A stretch of 15,297 nucleotides of DNA from NCBI GenBank assembly GCA_030043175.1, contig JASHYD010000210.1:1-15297 (forward strand), given 5' to 3'. A program made the position numbers and the translations under genes. Under the pieces are notes generated by a model that did no database searches, was not told the origin of the DNA, and worked only from the letters and a program-made list of their open reading frames with translations. The DNA is from Xanthobacteraceae bacterium (GTDB lineage Bacteria; Pseudomonadota; Alphaproteobacteria; Rhizobiales; Xanthobacteraceae). Shown here piece by piece: positions 7,753 to 15,297 of the stretch. Every line of letters starts with the position of its first letter. Position 1 is the stretch's first letter.

Positions 7753-8880
7753 CTAATTCGTTCCCCGTCCGACCACCCCGTAGGTCTTGGCGAAGCCGTT
7801 GCGCGCGTTGGTCACGGTAAACGCGCCATTCTGCTGCGCCGAGACTTTAATCCAATAGGCCGGTCCGTTGTGCGCCGGCGGCGGCGTAGTGGAACCGGGC
7901 GGCGGTGCGGGGATCGGCTCGATCGGCATGGCAGTCAGGGACTCATCGATGCCGTTGGCGATGAACATTCCTGGTACGGTGTACTCCTGTCCGCTGAGCT
8001 GGGAGAAATGGATCTGCCAGACATCCTCGATGCCGGGTGAGGAAAACAACGTCTTCATGGAGGCGGGGACCGCGCCCTTGCGGGTGCCGTTGTTCACGAT
8101 GGCGACGCGCGGACGGATGCCGTGGACCAGCACGGGAGAATTCGAAACTCCGAGCCCGTGATGCGAGACTACGAACAGGTCGATCGTTCCGATCGGATTG
8201 TTCGGGCACATCAGTTCGAATTCCTTGTTCCAGGTGAGGTCGCCGAGATGCGCGACGCGGAACTTGCCGAACGTCACGATGCTGCCGACCGATTGTGCGT
8301 TCTCGGTCGGATCGGGGTCTTGCGGTTTGAAGGTCGCGCAAGACGCGTTGGCCTGGCCACCGCCCGCCAGTGGTGTCTTCTGCACAGCTCCGGCCGCGCT
8401 GACGATGCGCCAGTCTAGCCCCGCGACCGCAACCGTATCGCCGGGTTTTGCCACCGTATGCTTCGCGGCGCCGTAGAGGGCCGGGTAGGTCTTGGCGAAA
8501 AATTCGTCGAAAGCCGCGGCCGGCTGAATGTTGGAGCCGTGGTCAATGTAATCGCGGATCGGAATGCGTTTGGCCACTTCCGGCATTCCGCCGAAATGAT
8601 CGCCGTGCCAGTGCGTGGTGATCAAATGATCGATCTGGGTGAGGCGGGCATCCTTGGCGGCAGCGGCGATGCGCTCGGCGTCGCGGACCCCCGCCTCGGG
8701 ACCAAAATTCCCGGTGTCGATCAGGACGGATTCGCCGGAAGGCGAAACGAACAGCGTGGCGTTGCCACCCTCTACGTCGACGACGTAGATGTCGAGCGTC
8801 GTCCTGGTTTGGGCCGTGACCGGGGCAAGCCCGGCTACCAGCGCCGTGAAGCATGTGGCGGCTGCGAGCAACGCTTTCAT
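7753..8880 (-). CDS. Secreted metallo-beta-lactamase-fold hydrolase (ComEC-C-terminal-like)
   Basis: This encodes 375 residues. Residues 1-23 are a signal peptide with cleavage likely after VTA, so the enzyme acts in the periplasm or outside the cell. The metal-binding motif is THWHGDH (H90, H92, D94, H95), with further ligands likely in HLGD (about 211-214) and SHHG (239-242), the pattern of MBL-fold hydrolases related to the ComEC C-terminal domain. After about residue 315 a proline-rich linker (APPPGSTTPPP) precedes a short C-terminal tail of about 35 residues with IKVSAQQNGAFTVTN. The start has an AGGGAG ribosome binding site 9 nt upstream. It stands alone, with no operon partner on the same strand nearby. 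The substrate is unknown; phosphodiester or ester hydrolysis is a family-level guess. Confidence 0.88.
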   Translation of the reverse strand: MKALLAAATCFTALVAGLAPVTAQTRTTLDIYVVDVEGGNATLFVSPSGESVLIDTGNFGPEAGVRDAERIAAAAKDARLTQIDHLITTHWHGDHFGGMPEVAKRIPIRDYIDHGSNIQPAAAFDEFFAKTYPALYGAAKHTVAKPGDTVAVAGLDWRIVSAAGAVQKTPLAGGGQANASCATFKPQDPDPTENAQSVGSIVTFGKFRVAHLGDLTWNKEFELMCPNNPIGTIDLFVVSHHGLGVSNSPVLVHGIRPRVAIVNNGTRKGAVPASMKTLFSSPGIEDVWQIHFSQLSGQEYTVPGMFIANGIDESLTAMPIEPIPAPPPGSTTPPPAHNGPAYWIKVSAQQNGAFTVTNARNGFAKTYGVVGRGTN

Positions 8881-9524
8881 TCGTATGCGCTCCCTGTTGT
8901 CTGAAAATCAATCTCTTGTTGTCATTGTCCCGGGAAGGCGGATGATCCAGCAACCGTCGCGACGTACCCGAGGGGCATGATCAGTTACTGAATGTTTCGC
9001 GGGGCATGACACTCTTCGGTTTCCGTCTCAGTCCGTTCCCATCCTGCGGTTGGGCGTGTCGGTTTTCGCAACGCTGTTTGGCGTGTTCGTGACGGTGCGA
9101 GGGCGACTACCCACAAGGTGATCTCGCAAAGGTTAATTCGTTTGCGCGAGCACGTTCGGCGCTTGGCCGAGCATTGCAGCGCTGGCGGCGGCGATACCAA
9201 GGAACTAGCGTCGGTTCAACATGGCCGATGTCTCCACACCGGGTTGAAGGAAGATCCTGGACGCGCAGAGCTGGCCTGTCAACGGCCAGCCGACGCGCAA
9301 GGCGGCAGCCCGTGCTCATGATGGCCCTCAATGTTGTTGGGGCTCTTCCATTACCGAAGCCCATCGAGTAGCTGCGCAGAGCGGCCCTTGAAACAGGATG
9401 TGCCGAACCCTCGAAGGTTAGCGGCAGCAACAATGGCGCTGATCGAGCCGTATTCGTCAATCTGGCGCTAGACGCTTGGCTGATAGCCGCGGTGCCGCAC
9501 CTAAGGTCCGGCCAACGAGAGACA
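8881..9524. other. 644-bp region without a supported gene
   Basis: Several mutually overlapping frames are open on both strands, but none has a good start with a ribosome binding site or a recognisable product. An inverted repeat with 7-bp arms and a 7-nt loop, GCTGGCC / GGCCAGC, sits at 9270-9290 with no T-tract. The leader of the metallo-hydrolase gene occupies the left end. Confidence 0.4.
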
Positions 9525-9827
9525 TCAGCTTTTCGGACCACACTTCTTGAATTTGAGAGCCGGAAAGATGCCTATCAGTTCCCACCCAATGGCCTTCATG
9601 GCTTTCTCTATTGCGGTTCTGAAACGCTCGCGGCGGCCCCTTACAGTTGCGGTTGGTCCATCGACTGGGATCAATACGCTCAGCTGAATTCGTAGCTGGT
9701 TCTCAGCGTCTCGGATGAGAGCACCGTTGGCGAGTAATTCCCCCGATTCGACGGCGTCGATTACCGATTGCACGATCGGCTTGACATCGAGTCGTGGCAA
9801 ACTGGGGTGACCGATCACGCGTCCCAC
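9525..9827 (-). CDS. Small hypothetical protein, 100 residues
   Basis: I do not recognise a named family. The protein has ordinary composition: an N-terminal helix-like PIVQSVIDAVESGELLANGA, a strand-like segment QLRIQLSVLIPVDGP, and a C-terminal amphipathic helix FRTAIEKAMKAIGWELIGIF. It has no signal peptide or membrane segment, so it is probably cytoplasmic. The GTG start at 9827 has a GAGG ribosome binding site 5 nt upstream. The same frame stays open about 20 codons further upstream without a start codon, so the N-terminus could be truncated. Calling it real rests on the ribosome binding site and composition only. Confidence 0.5.
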   Translation of the reverse strand: MGRVIGHPSLPRLDVKPIVQSVIDAVESGELLANGALIRDAENQLRIQLSVLIPVDGPTATVRGRRERFRTAIEKAMKAIGWELIGIFPALKFKKCGPKS

Positions 9828-10578
9828 TGGTTCCTCGACGCTGACCTTTGATCGTTGAAGTTCAGCATGACTTGGGCCGTCATTTCAAGCGTTACGGTTT
9901 AGAATTGTTTTAGTATTTGATGCTTTCGTCGGAGGGCAATCTGCCGCGCTGCGCCGTCCCCGCACGCAACCCGATTTGCCATCCACTATTATCGGTGGTG
10001 GCGTAAGTGCGATCAAAACAAGAGGTGAAACGTTTGAGTTCTCCGTAATCCTGTCCTTCTTACTTTCTTCTTCATAATGGCCGCCGGTCTCACCGGGACC
10101 TTGTACCATCCTGCCGCCCTGATCTCGATCAGCGTCGATCTGACGCTCTTTTCCCCGAGCTGCTCAAGCCCGCGACCACCGCTCCAAGCCAGCGAGGCCG
10201 TTTGACGCGCGGCGTGATGCCGGTATCGCCCGTACGATCGAGAACGGCTAAGGCTGCGGCACGCGGCGGAAGCTTACACGCTACTGCCGCGCGCCCCGGC
10301 GCCTTTCCCCAAGCAAGGGCGTCGGGGCACCGTTATCGTCACAATCCGTGGCGCGTCCGTTGCGGATACGTGACAACCTTGGTGCGTCTCAGACAGGCGA
10401 ATGCGACTTCTTTCGCCCGCGGCTCTGAAGTCCGGCTACGCATGGCTTCGGCTTACGGTCTCGGTCTACCCGCATACGAAGGTCCCGGCATCCACTACTG
10501 GCATGTTGCGCCGCACCATCACCGAGCAGCAAGTTGCGCTGCGTTTTAAAATGCCGGTGAGCACCACCACAGCAAGGA
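9828..10578. other. 751-bp region without a supported gene
   Basis: No convincing gene is seen. The open frame at 9885-10109 (- strand) and the frame at 10202-10549 (+ strand) lack ribosome binding sites and have biased composition. The part around 9890-9930 and 9985-10080 is noticeably richer in A and T than the rest of the window and could carry regulatory sequence for the small gene ending at 9827. Confidence 0.4.
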
Positions 10579-10746
10579 TTAGCCAGCACCTCCAGCAAAC
10601 GGGACGGGGTCACGCTTGGCAAGCTTCGCGGCTGCAATAATTCGTTCGGCGATTACTCGTGCCACTCCGGGCTCATCGATTTCGTCTAGTTTCGTGCAGT
10701 CGAAAGCTCTCAGTAATCGCTGCAACTGCTCAGGGTCGATTCGCAT
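10579..10746 (-). CDS. Small hypothetical protein, 55 residues
   Basis: This predicts a 55-residue soluble protein beginning MRIDPEQLQRLLRAFDCTKL, mostly helical, with an acidic middle (DEIDEPG) and a helix VARVIAERIIAAAKLAKRD. The ATG at 10746 is preferred over an in-frame TTG at 10764 because a GGAGGG ribosome binding site lies about 9 nt upstream of it. Similar short proteins occur in Bradyrhizobium-type genomes as I recall, without known function. There is no partner gene in the same direction next to it. Confidence 0.5.
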   Translation of the reverse strand: MRIDPEQLQRLLRAFDCTKLDEIDEPGVARVIAERIIAAAKLAKRDPVPFAGGAG

Positions 10747-10864
10747 GGCCGCTACCCTCCACAAAGCGGCAGGTACTTGCGCACTTGAGATGTTACCGGT
10801 AGCTATTTACTAATGATGATTAATTTCCGGTCACCATTTTAGCGAATAATAAGGATTTAGTCAT

Positions 10865-10939
10865 ATGTCGCCGCACTTGGTTTCTAAGTTAGCTAGAATT
10901 ATCAGCGGCGTCATCGACGATCTATTCATCGCTATATAA
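10865..10939 (+). CDS. Possible 24-residue micro-ORF in AT-rich island
   Basis: A 24-codon frame (beginning MSPHLVSKLARIISG) starts at an ATG with an AAGGA ribosome binding site 9 nt upstream and ends at TAA. The peptide is mildly amphipathic and hydrophobic at its end (IDDLFIAI). It lies inside the most AT-rich stretch of the window and its stop codon touches the inverted repeat at 10939-10960. It could be a leader peptide for the gene at 11116 or simply chance. Confidence 0.25.
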   Translation: MSPHLVSKLARIISGVIDDLFIAI

Positions 10940-10960
10940 CGTGTTATCTTTGCAACACGT
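10939..10960. promoter_or_regulatory. Inverted repeat, possible operator
   Basis: ACGTGTT-ATCTTTGC-AACACGT has perfect 7-bp arms and an 8-nt spacer. It sits about 155 nt before the start of the gene at 11116, within an AT-rich stretch that could hold its promoter. No T-tract follows, so an operator is more likely than a terminator. The binding protein is unknown. Confidence 0.4.
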
Positions 10961-11115
10961 GGGCGACTTTCGACAGAAGGCCGCTTTTATTGACCCGGTA
11001 TCCCTGTTTACACGAATCATCGGGGATGGGATGTTGGCTTCGATCGGGGCTGGCGGTCTGTGCCCCGATCGGCTTCTCACGCTATTCCCACGCTGCGGTC
11101 TTACCGGGAGCACAA

Positions 11116-11409
11116 ATGGCGGCGATTTCTCACAGACGTCGTCTCAGCGAGAAAGCACGTCGGACGTTAGAGTTGCTCGTCGACCACCAGGGCAGCACCG
11201 AAGCGTACCTCGGTGCATGCCTCGGTTTCACAGATCGGATGCTTTTTCTTCTGGCTCAGGCCGGGCTGATAGCGATACGACATGAGATCATCAACACTGG
11301 CGCCGAGTTGATCGATATCGGCCGGGTCAAGATTACGGACGCTGGACGGCAGGCGCTCGAAAACATGACCGCGCGCAGACCATCGCCGCGCTTGCGGCCC
11401 GATGAGTAG
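11116..11409 (+). CDS. Small winged-helix-like hypothetical protein, 97 residues
   Basis: This is a 97-residue basic protein. After SHRRRLSEKARRTLELL, a helix pair (about 10-45) leads to LLAQAGLIAIRHEII and then IDIGRVKITDAGRQALE (about 67-83), the strand-turn-helix pattern that closes MarR/PadR-like winged helices. I recall similar uncharacterised proteins as common in Bradyrhizobium. The ATG at 11116 is chosen because GGGAG lies 6 nt upstream; the frame remains open further upstream to 10990 without a ribosome binding site. It may bind DNA, but no target is evident beyond the inverted repeat upstream. It is not in an operon. Confidence 0.7.
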   Translation: MAAISHRRRLSEKARRTLELLVDHQGSTEAYLGACLGFTDRMLFLLAQAGLIAIRHEIINTGAELIDIGRVKITDAGRQALENMTARRPSPRLRPDE

Positions 11410-11912
11410 GGCTGCGCTCCAATCGTCTACCAGCGAACGTCGCTCGCCGCACTGACGGCGTGGCAGTAAGGGCTCCCGAGGGCGCGCGATCCTAACGGCA
11501 TCCTACGTAGGCCGCCAATCCGGCACTCCCCGCTAACGCCATTAGGTTGGATCAGCTCGGGGGCTGAGCGGCTCCCTCAGAGCCGGCGCGCGCCGTCACC
11601 TTTCCGAAGCCCGCAACGTGCCGACGATCTGCAAGCCTAGATGAGGTAGGCCGTAGATGTCGATGTTCGTCTTCAAGCCAAGCATCATCGCGATCGAAGC
11701 GAGATTGTCATGCTTGGTCGTGGCGATGATCCTCGGTCGCCATGGCGGTGAAGGCACGGGTGATCAGCGCCTCCGCCACGCATTTTATAAGCGCCCTCCG
11801 CAAACCACGCTCTGCCCGGGAGTCGCGGGACCGCCCGCATCTCCTTATCGATTTTTTGGCTACCGCCTCCCGGGCACTTTCGCTAGAATGTTTGGTTCGT
11901 TCGGAGGCTATC
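11410..11912. other. 503-bp gap before the beta-glucosidase gene
   Basis: No intact gene is called. On the - strand, 11757-11596 reads as a protein-like sequence containing MMLGLKTNIDIYGLPHLGL and ending at TGA, but without a convincing start; it may be a remnant. The right end is the leader of the GH3 gene, with a TAGAAT (11884-11889) that could be a -10 box but has no well-placed -35. Confidence 0.4.
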
Positions 11913-14273
11913 GTGCATACCATTCTTTCACGCAAAGACTCGGCGACTCGGGCCGAGCGAATCTTCTATGGCAGCGTCGCCCGCCACGAAATCATTCTGG
12001 TCGCGGTCTTCTTTTTCGCCCTCGCGTGTGGACTTGCGAGCGCCAGCGGTGCCTGCGCGCAAAACTCCGCCACGCCACCCGACGATCAGGCCGTACGCGG
12101 GCGCGTCGAAACCTTGCTGAAACAGATGACGCCCGACGAAAAGCTCGGCCAACTGAACCAGCTTTTCGCCTTTGGCCCTCCCGAGCAATTTGCCGACGCC
12201 ATTTCCAAGGGCCAACTGGGCTCCCTGCTGTTTGTCACCGATCCCGCGCTCATCAACCGCTACCAGCATCTCGCCGTGGACAACTCGCGCTTGCACATCC
12301 CGCTGATTTTCGGTTTCGACGTCATTCACGGTTTCCGCACCATTATGCCCGTGCCCATCGCGATGGCCGCTTCGTGGGATCCCTCCGCTGTCGTGCGCGC
12401 GCAGACGGTTGCCGCCCGCGAAGCGCGCTCCGTGGGTATCGATTGGGCCTTCGCGCCGATGCTGGACATTGCACGCGACCCGCGCTGGGGCCGCATCGTG
12501 GAGGGCGCGGGTGAGGATCCGTATCTCGGTTCCGCTATCGCGGTGGCGCAGGTGCGCGGCTTTCAGGGCGACTATATCGGGGCGCCCGACCACTTGCTCG
12601 CTTGCATGAAACACTTTGCCGGCTACGGCGCCGCTATCGGTGGGCGCGACTACGAGGAAGCCTATATTCCCGAAACGCTGCTCTATAACGTTTACCTCGC
12701 GCCGTTTCACGCCGCCGTCAAAGCCGGTATCGGCTCCGCGATGAGCGCGTATCTGGATCTCAACGATGTGCCTGCCGCTGGAAATCGCTGGCTCCTCCAC
12801 GACGTGCTGCGCGACCAGTGGAAATTCCACGGCTTCGTGGTCAGCGACGCCAATTCCGTCAAAAGCCTGGAAACGCACGGCTACGCCAAGGATGTCTCGC
12901 AAGCTGCGCTCTATGCCTTCGACGCCGGTGTGGACATGGAGATGGCCATCGGCTTCACGGCCTTCTCCAAAGGCCTAAAGCCCGCACTCGACCGCGGCGA
13001 AATCAGCCAACAACAAATCGATGATGCCGTGCGGCCCATCCTCGAAATGAAAATCCGTCTCGGGCTTTTCGATCATCCGTTTGTCGACGTAGACCGCGCC
13101 AAGCAAGTGCTCGCCGCTGCGGAACATCGTAACGTTGCGCGCCGGACGGCCGAGCGTACCGCCGTGCTCCTGCGCAACGACGGCCAGCTGCTTCCGCTCA
13201 GCAAAACGGCCTACAACAAAATCGCGATCATCGGCCCGCTCGCCGATTCGCAGATCGACACGCTCGGCTCGTGGAGTTTTCAATTCGATCTTTCGGAAAC
13301 AGTCACCGTGCTGGCGGGCATCCGTAACGCGGTCGGTGCGCGCGCGGAGGTCAGCTACGCGCAGGGCGTGCACATTCAACGCAAGTTCCCATCATTCTTT
13401 GACGCCATCATGCACATCCCGCCGGAAGGGCCGTGGACGGAGGCGCAAGCCGAGGACGCGTTCTCGAGAGCCGTGAACCTCGCGGGCGCCAGTGACGTCA
13501 CCGTGCTGGTGCTGGGCGAGCAGCAGAAGATGAGCGGCGAGGCAGCTTCGCGCGAATCACTGGACCTTCCGGGCGACCAGGAAAAACTGCTCGAAGCGGT
13601 GGTTGCTCTCGGCAAGCCGGTCGTGCTCGTACTTTTCAACGGCCGGCCGCTCAATATTCAGTGGGCTGCCGAACACGTCCCGGCGATTCTGGACGCGTGG
13701 TATCCCGGCACGCAGGGCGGCAACGCCGTCGCCAATCTGCTTTTCGGCGATGCGGTGCCTGGCGGCAAGTTACCCATCACGTGGCCACGCGACGTCGGGC
13801 AAATCCCCATCTACTACGCGCACAACACCACGCAAGCGCCGCAGAATCAGGGCAAGCGCTACTGGGATGAAGAAAGCACGCCGCTTTATCCCTTCGGCTA
13901 CGGCCTGAGCTACGCGAAGTTTGCGTTTTCCAATCTGAAGCTGAGTCGAGGCGACATCGAGCCAGGCGAAACCGTGGACGTCAGCGTGGACGTGGAAAAC
14001 ACCGGCGCGGCCGCTGGCGATGAAGTGCCGCAGCTTTATATTCACCAGCGCTACGGCAGCACGTCGCGTCCCGTGCGCGAGTTGAAGGGCTTCCAGCGGC
14101 TCACGCTGGCGCCGCATGAAAGAAAAACCGTGCACTTCTCGCTCGGCAAGGACGAGCTCACCTATTGGAGCACGGCAAAACAGGCGTGGGTCGAAGAGGC
14201 CTCGACGTTTGACGTGTGGGTCGGTGGTGACTCCACGACGACGCTGCACGCTAACTTCAACGTCACAAAATAA
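11913..14273 (+). CDS. bglX: Periplasmic beta-glucosidase, glycoside hydrolase family 3 (BglX-like)
   Basis: This encodes 786 residues that would release glucose or other beta-linked sugars from oligosaccharide ends. A long basic n-region and a hydrophobic core (28-42) end in ACAQ, so secretion to the periplasm with cleavage near 49 is likely. The GH3 N-terminal barrel runs from about 60 to 390, with KHF (233-235) and the nucleophile D312 in VVSDANS. The C-terminal sandwich (about 410-620) carries the acid/base E543 in MSGEAASRE, equivalent to the MAHEASSR segment of BglX. The fibronectin-III-like domain covers about 675-780. The GTG start at 11913 has GGAGG 5 nt upstream; the frame is open to 11742, but those residues look non-coding. 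All expected domains are intact, so it should be active. It is monocistronic. Confidence 0.93.
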   Translation: MHTILSRKDSATRAERIFYGSVARHEIILVAVFFFALACGLASASGACAQNSATPPDDQAVRGRVETLLKQMTPDEKLGQLNQLFAFGPPEQFADAISKGQLGSLLFVTDPALINRYQHLAVDNSRLHIPLIFGFDVIHGFRTIMPVPIAMAASWDPSAVVRAQTVAAREARSVGIDWAFAPMLDIARDPRWGRIVEGAGEDPYLGSAIAVAQVRGFQGDYIGAPDHLLACMKHFAGYGAAIGGRDYEEAYIPETLLYNVYLAPFHAAVKAGIGSAMSAYLDLNDVPAAGNRWLLHDVLRDQWKFHGFVVSDANSVKSLETHGYAKDVSQAALYAFDAGVDMEMAIGFTAFSKGLKPALDRGEISQQQIDDAVRPILEMKIRLGLFDHPFVDVDRAKQVLAAAEHRNVARRTAERTAVLLRNDGQLLPLSKTAYNKIAIIGPLADSQIDTLGSWSFQFDLSETVTVLAGIRNAVGARAEVSYAQGVHIQRKFPSFFDAIMHIPPEGPWTEAQAEDAFSRAVNLAGASDVTVLVLGEQQKMSGEAASRESLDLPGDQEKLLEAVVALGKPVVLVLFNGRPLNIQWAAEHVPAILDAWYPGTQGGNAVANLLFGDAVPGGKLPITWPRDVGQIPIYYAHNTTQAPQNQGKRYWDEESTPLYPFGYGLSYAKFAFSNLKLSRGDIEPGETVDVSVDVENTGAAAGDEVPQLYIHQRYGSTSRPVRELKGFQRLTLAPHERKTVHFSLGKDELTYWSTAKQAWVEEASTFDVWVGGDSTTTLHANFNVTK

Positions 14274-14333
14274 GGCCGATCGAGAAAGCGAGTATCATCC
14301 AGCGTTCGCCGCGCCGGCATCCTTGGCTGCACG

Positions 14334-14350
14334 TGCCGGCCAGAGGCCGG
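14334..14350. repeat. Short palindrome GCCGGCC-AGA-GGCCGGC
   Basis: A perfect 7-bp inverted repeat with a 3-nt loop lies 61 nt after the GH3 stop codon. The phrase GCCAGAGGCCGGCTCTACG resembles dispersed palindromic repeats seen between genes in some GC-rich soil bacteria. No T-tract follows, but the stem is strong enough to stop exonucleases or act as a weak terminator. There is only one copy in the window. Confidence 0.45.
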
Positions 14351-14535
14351 CTCTACGAAGAGTGCTCGTTCGCCGGGGACATGGCGCACTCTCTTGCGAG
14401 CCCGGGCCCGGTTCGCAGACCGGCGGCGTTATCGGGATTTTTCGCGCCCAAGCAGGTCTGTCGGCGTCTTACACAACGAGTGGAAATGACGTAAACTTGA
14501 TCGGCAGAAAATACCGCGGAGAGAGAGGAGCGACA

Positions 14536-15297
14536 ATGTCCTCGTTCACGTCGCGAGGAGAGCTGCTCGCAGGCAGCGCCTTGGCGGTCTTGGCCGGCCT
14601 GATCTGGGCAATCCCGACCACACCGGTCGCAGGGCAGGAAAAGGCGGCTACGCCGAATTTCTCGTCGAGCCAATTCGGGTGGGTGCGGGTCGGGCAAGGT
14701 GGCCCCGACTTCGATCCGGTTCCGGGCCAGGTGCCGCCGGTTACCAACGATCCCGCACATCCCTTCGTCGGCAACGGCACCGGCAGACAGCCGACCTACC
14801 GGATTGCGGATCTGAGCAATCCGAACCTGAAGCCCTGGGTGAAAGAGTACATGAAGAGGGACAACGATGAGGTGCTGGCGGGCAAGATTGCCTTTACGGC
14901 GCGCCAAAGCTGCACCCTCGCCGGCGTTCCGGGCTTCATGGCCTACGGCGGACCGACGCCGCTCTATTTTGTTCAAACGCCCAAGGTCGTTTGGTTGATC
15001 TTCTCCGGCGACCATCAGGTGCGGCGCGTCTACATGGACGTGCCCCACTCGGAAAATCCCACGCCGTCCTGGTACGGCGAGTCGGTCGGACACTACGAAG
15101 GAGATACGCTGGTTATCGACACCATCGGGCAAAACACCAAGACCGTCGTCGATCTCTACCGCACGCCGCACACCGAGAAGCTGCATGTGGTCGAGCGCTG
15201 GCAAATGACGGATGAGGGCAAGGGTCTAGAAGTCGTCTTCAAGGTGGACGATCCGGATACTTTCTATCAAGCCTGGTGGGGCAAGCGGCGCTATCGG
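14536..15297 (+). CDS. Uncharacterised secreted protein (partial, runs off the window)
   Basis: The first 254 codons are present; the end is outside the window. An AGGAG ribosome binding site lies 5 nt before the ATG. Residues 1-37 form a signal peptide (LAGSALAVLAGLIWAI core, cleavage likely near VAG). The mature part is rich in Trp, Tyr and Gly, with phrases such as WYGESVGHYEGDTLVIDTIG, YRTPHTEKLHVVERW and VDDPDTFYQAWWG. I recognise this as a conserved but functionally unassigned secreted family in alphaproteobacteria and acidobacteria. No catalytic motif is evident to me. It is 262 bp downstream of the GH3 gene, probably with its own promoter. Confidence 0.8.
   Translation, partial: MSSFTSRGELLAGSALAVLAGLIWAIPTTPVAGQEKAATPNFSSSQFGWVRVGQGGPDFDPVPGQVPPVTNDPAHPFVGNGTGRQPTYRIADLSNPNLKPWVKEYMKRDNDEVLAGKIAFTARQSCTLAGVPGFMAYGGPTPLYFVQTPKVVWLIFSGDHQVRRVYMDVPHSENPTPSWYGESVGHYEGDTLVIDTIGQNTKTVVDLYRTPHTEKLHVVERWQMTDEGKGLEVVFKVDDPDTFYQAWWGKRRYR

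Noticed and set aside
7411..8040. 209-codon + strand frame
   Set aside because: It overlaps the end of the metallo-hydrolase gene on the opposite strand and has arginine-rich, non-globular composition.
11657..12514. 285-codon + strand frame
   Set aside because: It is an out-of-frame reading of the GH3 gene start; the GH3 frame has catalytic motifs and a ribosome binding site.
11928..12902. 324-codon - strand frame
   Set aside because: It is antisense to the GH3 gene; open only because of GC-rich codon bias.
14353..15204. 283-codon - strand frame
   Set aside because: It is antisense to the secreted protein at 14536, which has a ribosome binding site, signal peptide and familiar motifs.
1..15297. 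CRISPR array, transposase or integrase
   Set aside because: No regularly spaced direct repeats and no recognisable recombinase protein were found in any frame.

Overview
This GC-rich window looks like accessory DNA from an alphaproteobacterium, most likely of the Bradyrhizobium/Nitrobacteraceae type. That placement is inference. It rests on recognising small hypothetical families (for example the 97-residue protein at 11116-11409) and on the mix of secreted quinoprotein, cytochrome and beta-propeller genes. No rRNA or tRNA is present to confirm it.

Left block (about 441-7173). A divergent locus holds most of the interest. On the + strand, a PadR-family repressor (6850-7173) appears to be transcribed from a promoter with a perfect 7-bp inverted repeat between its -35 and -10 boxes, and is possibly leaderless. 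On the - strand, reading away from it, lie a NatA-type ABC ATPase (6707-5787) and, overlapping it by 4 bp (ATGA), a 1115-codon ORF (5790-2443). That ORF begins as a complete NatB/ABC-2-type permease and continues without a stop into a complete cytochrome c plus PQQ-dependent dehydrogenase of the polyvinyl-alcohol-dehydrogenase type. A seventh membrane helix at the join would place the oxidase half in the periplasm. After a 331-bp gap with a possible terminator hairpin comes a secreted three-part protein (2111-441): carboxypeptidase-regulatory-like domain, cytochrome c, and a seven-bladed virginiamycin-B-lyase-like propeller. Together they suggest a PadR-controlled envelope module that couples an ABC exporter to periplasmic quinoprotein and cytochrome c oxidation. 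The substrate cannot be read from the sequence.

Middle block (about 7174-11912). Gene density is low. It holds a secreted metallo-beta-lactamase-fold hydrolase (8880-7753, - strand), two small putative - strand genes (9827-9525 and 10746-10579), an AT-rich island with a possible 24-codon ORF and an inverted repeat (about 10790-10960), and a small winged-helix-like hypothetical protein (11116-11409). The long gaps contain unassigned sequence and some protein-like remnants.

Right block (11913-15297). A periplasmic BglX-like GH3 beta-glucosidase with both catalytic carboxylates is followed by a short palindromic repeat. The window ends inside an uncharacterised secreted protein (14536 onward). 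A hairpin near the left edge (127-145) may belong to a structured RNA, perhaps a group II intron remnant on the - strand, but this is weak.
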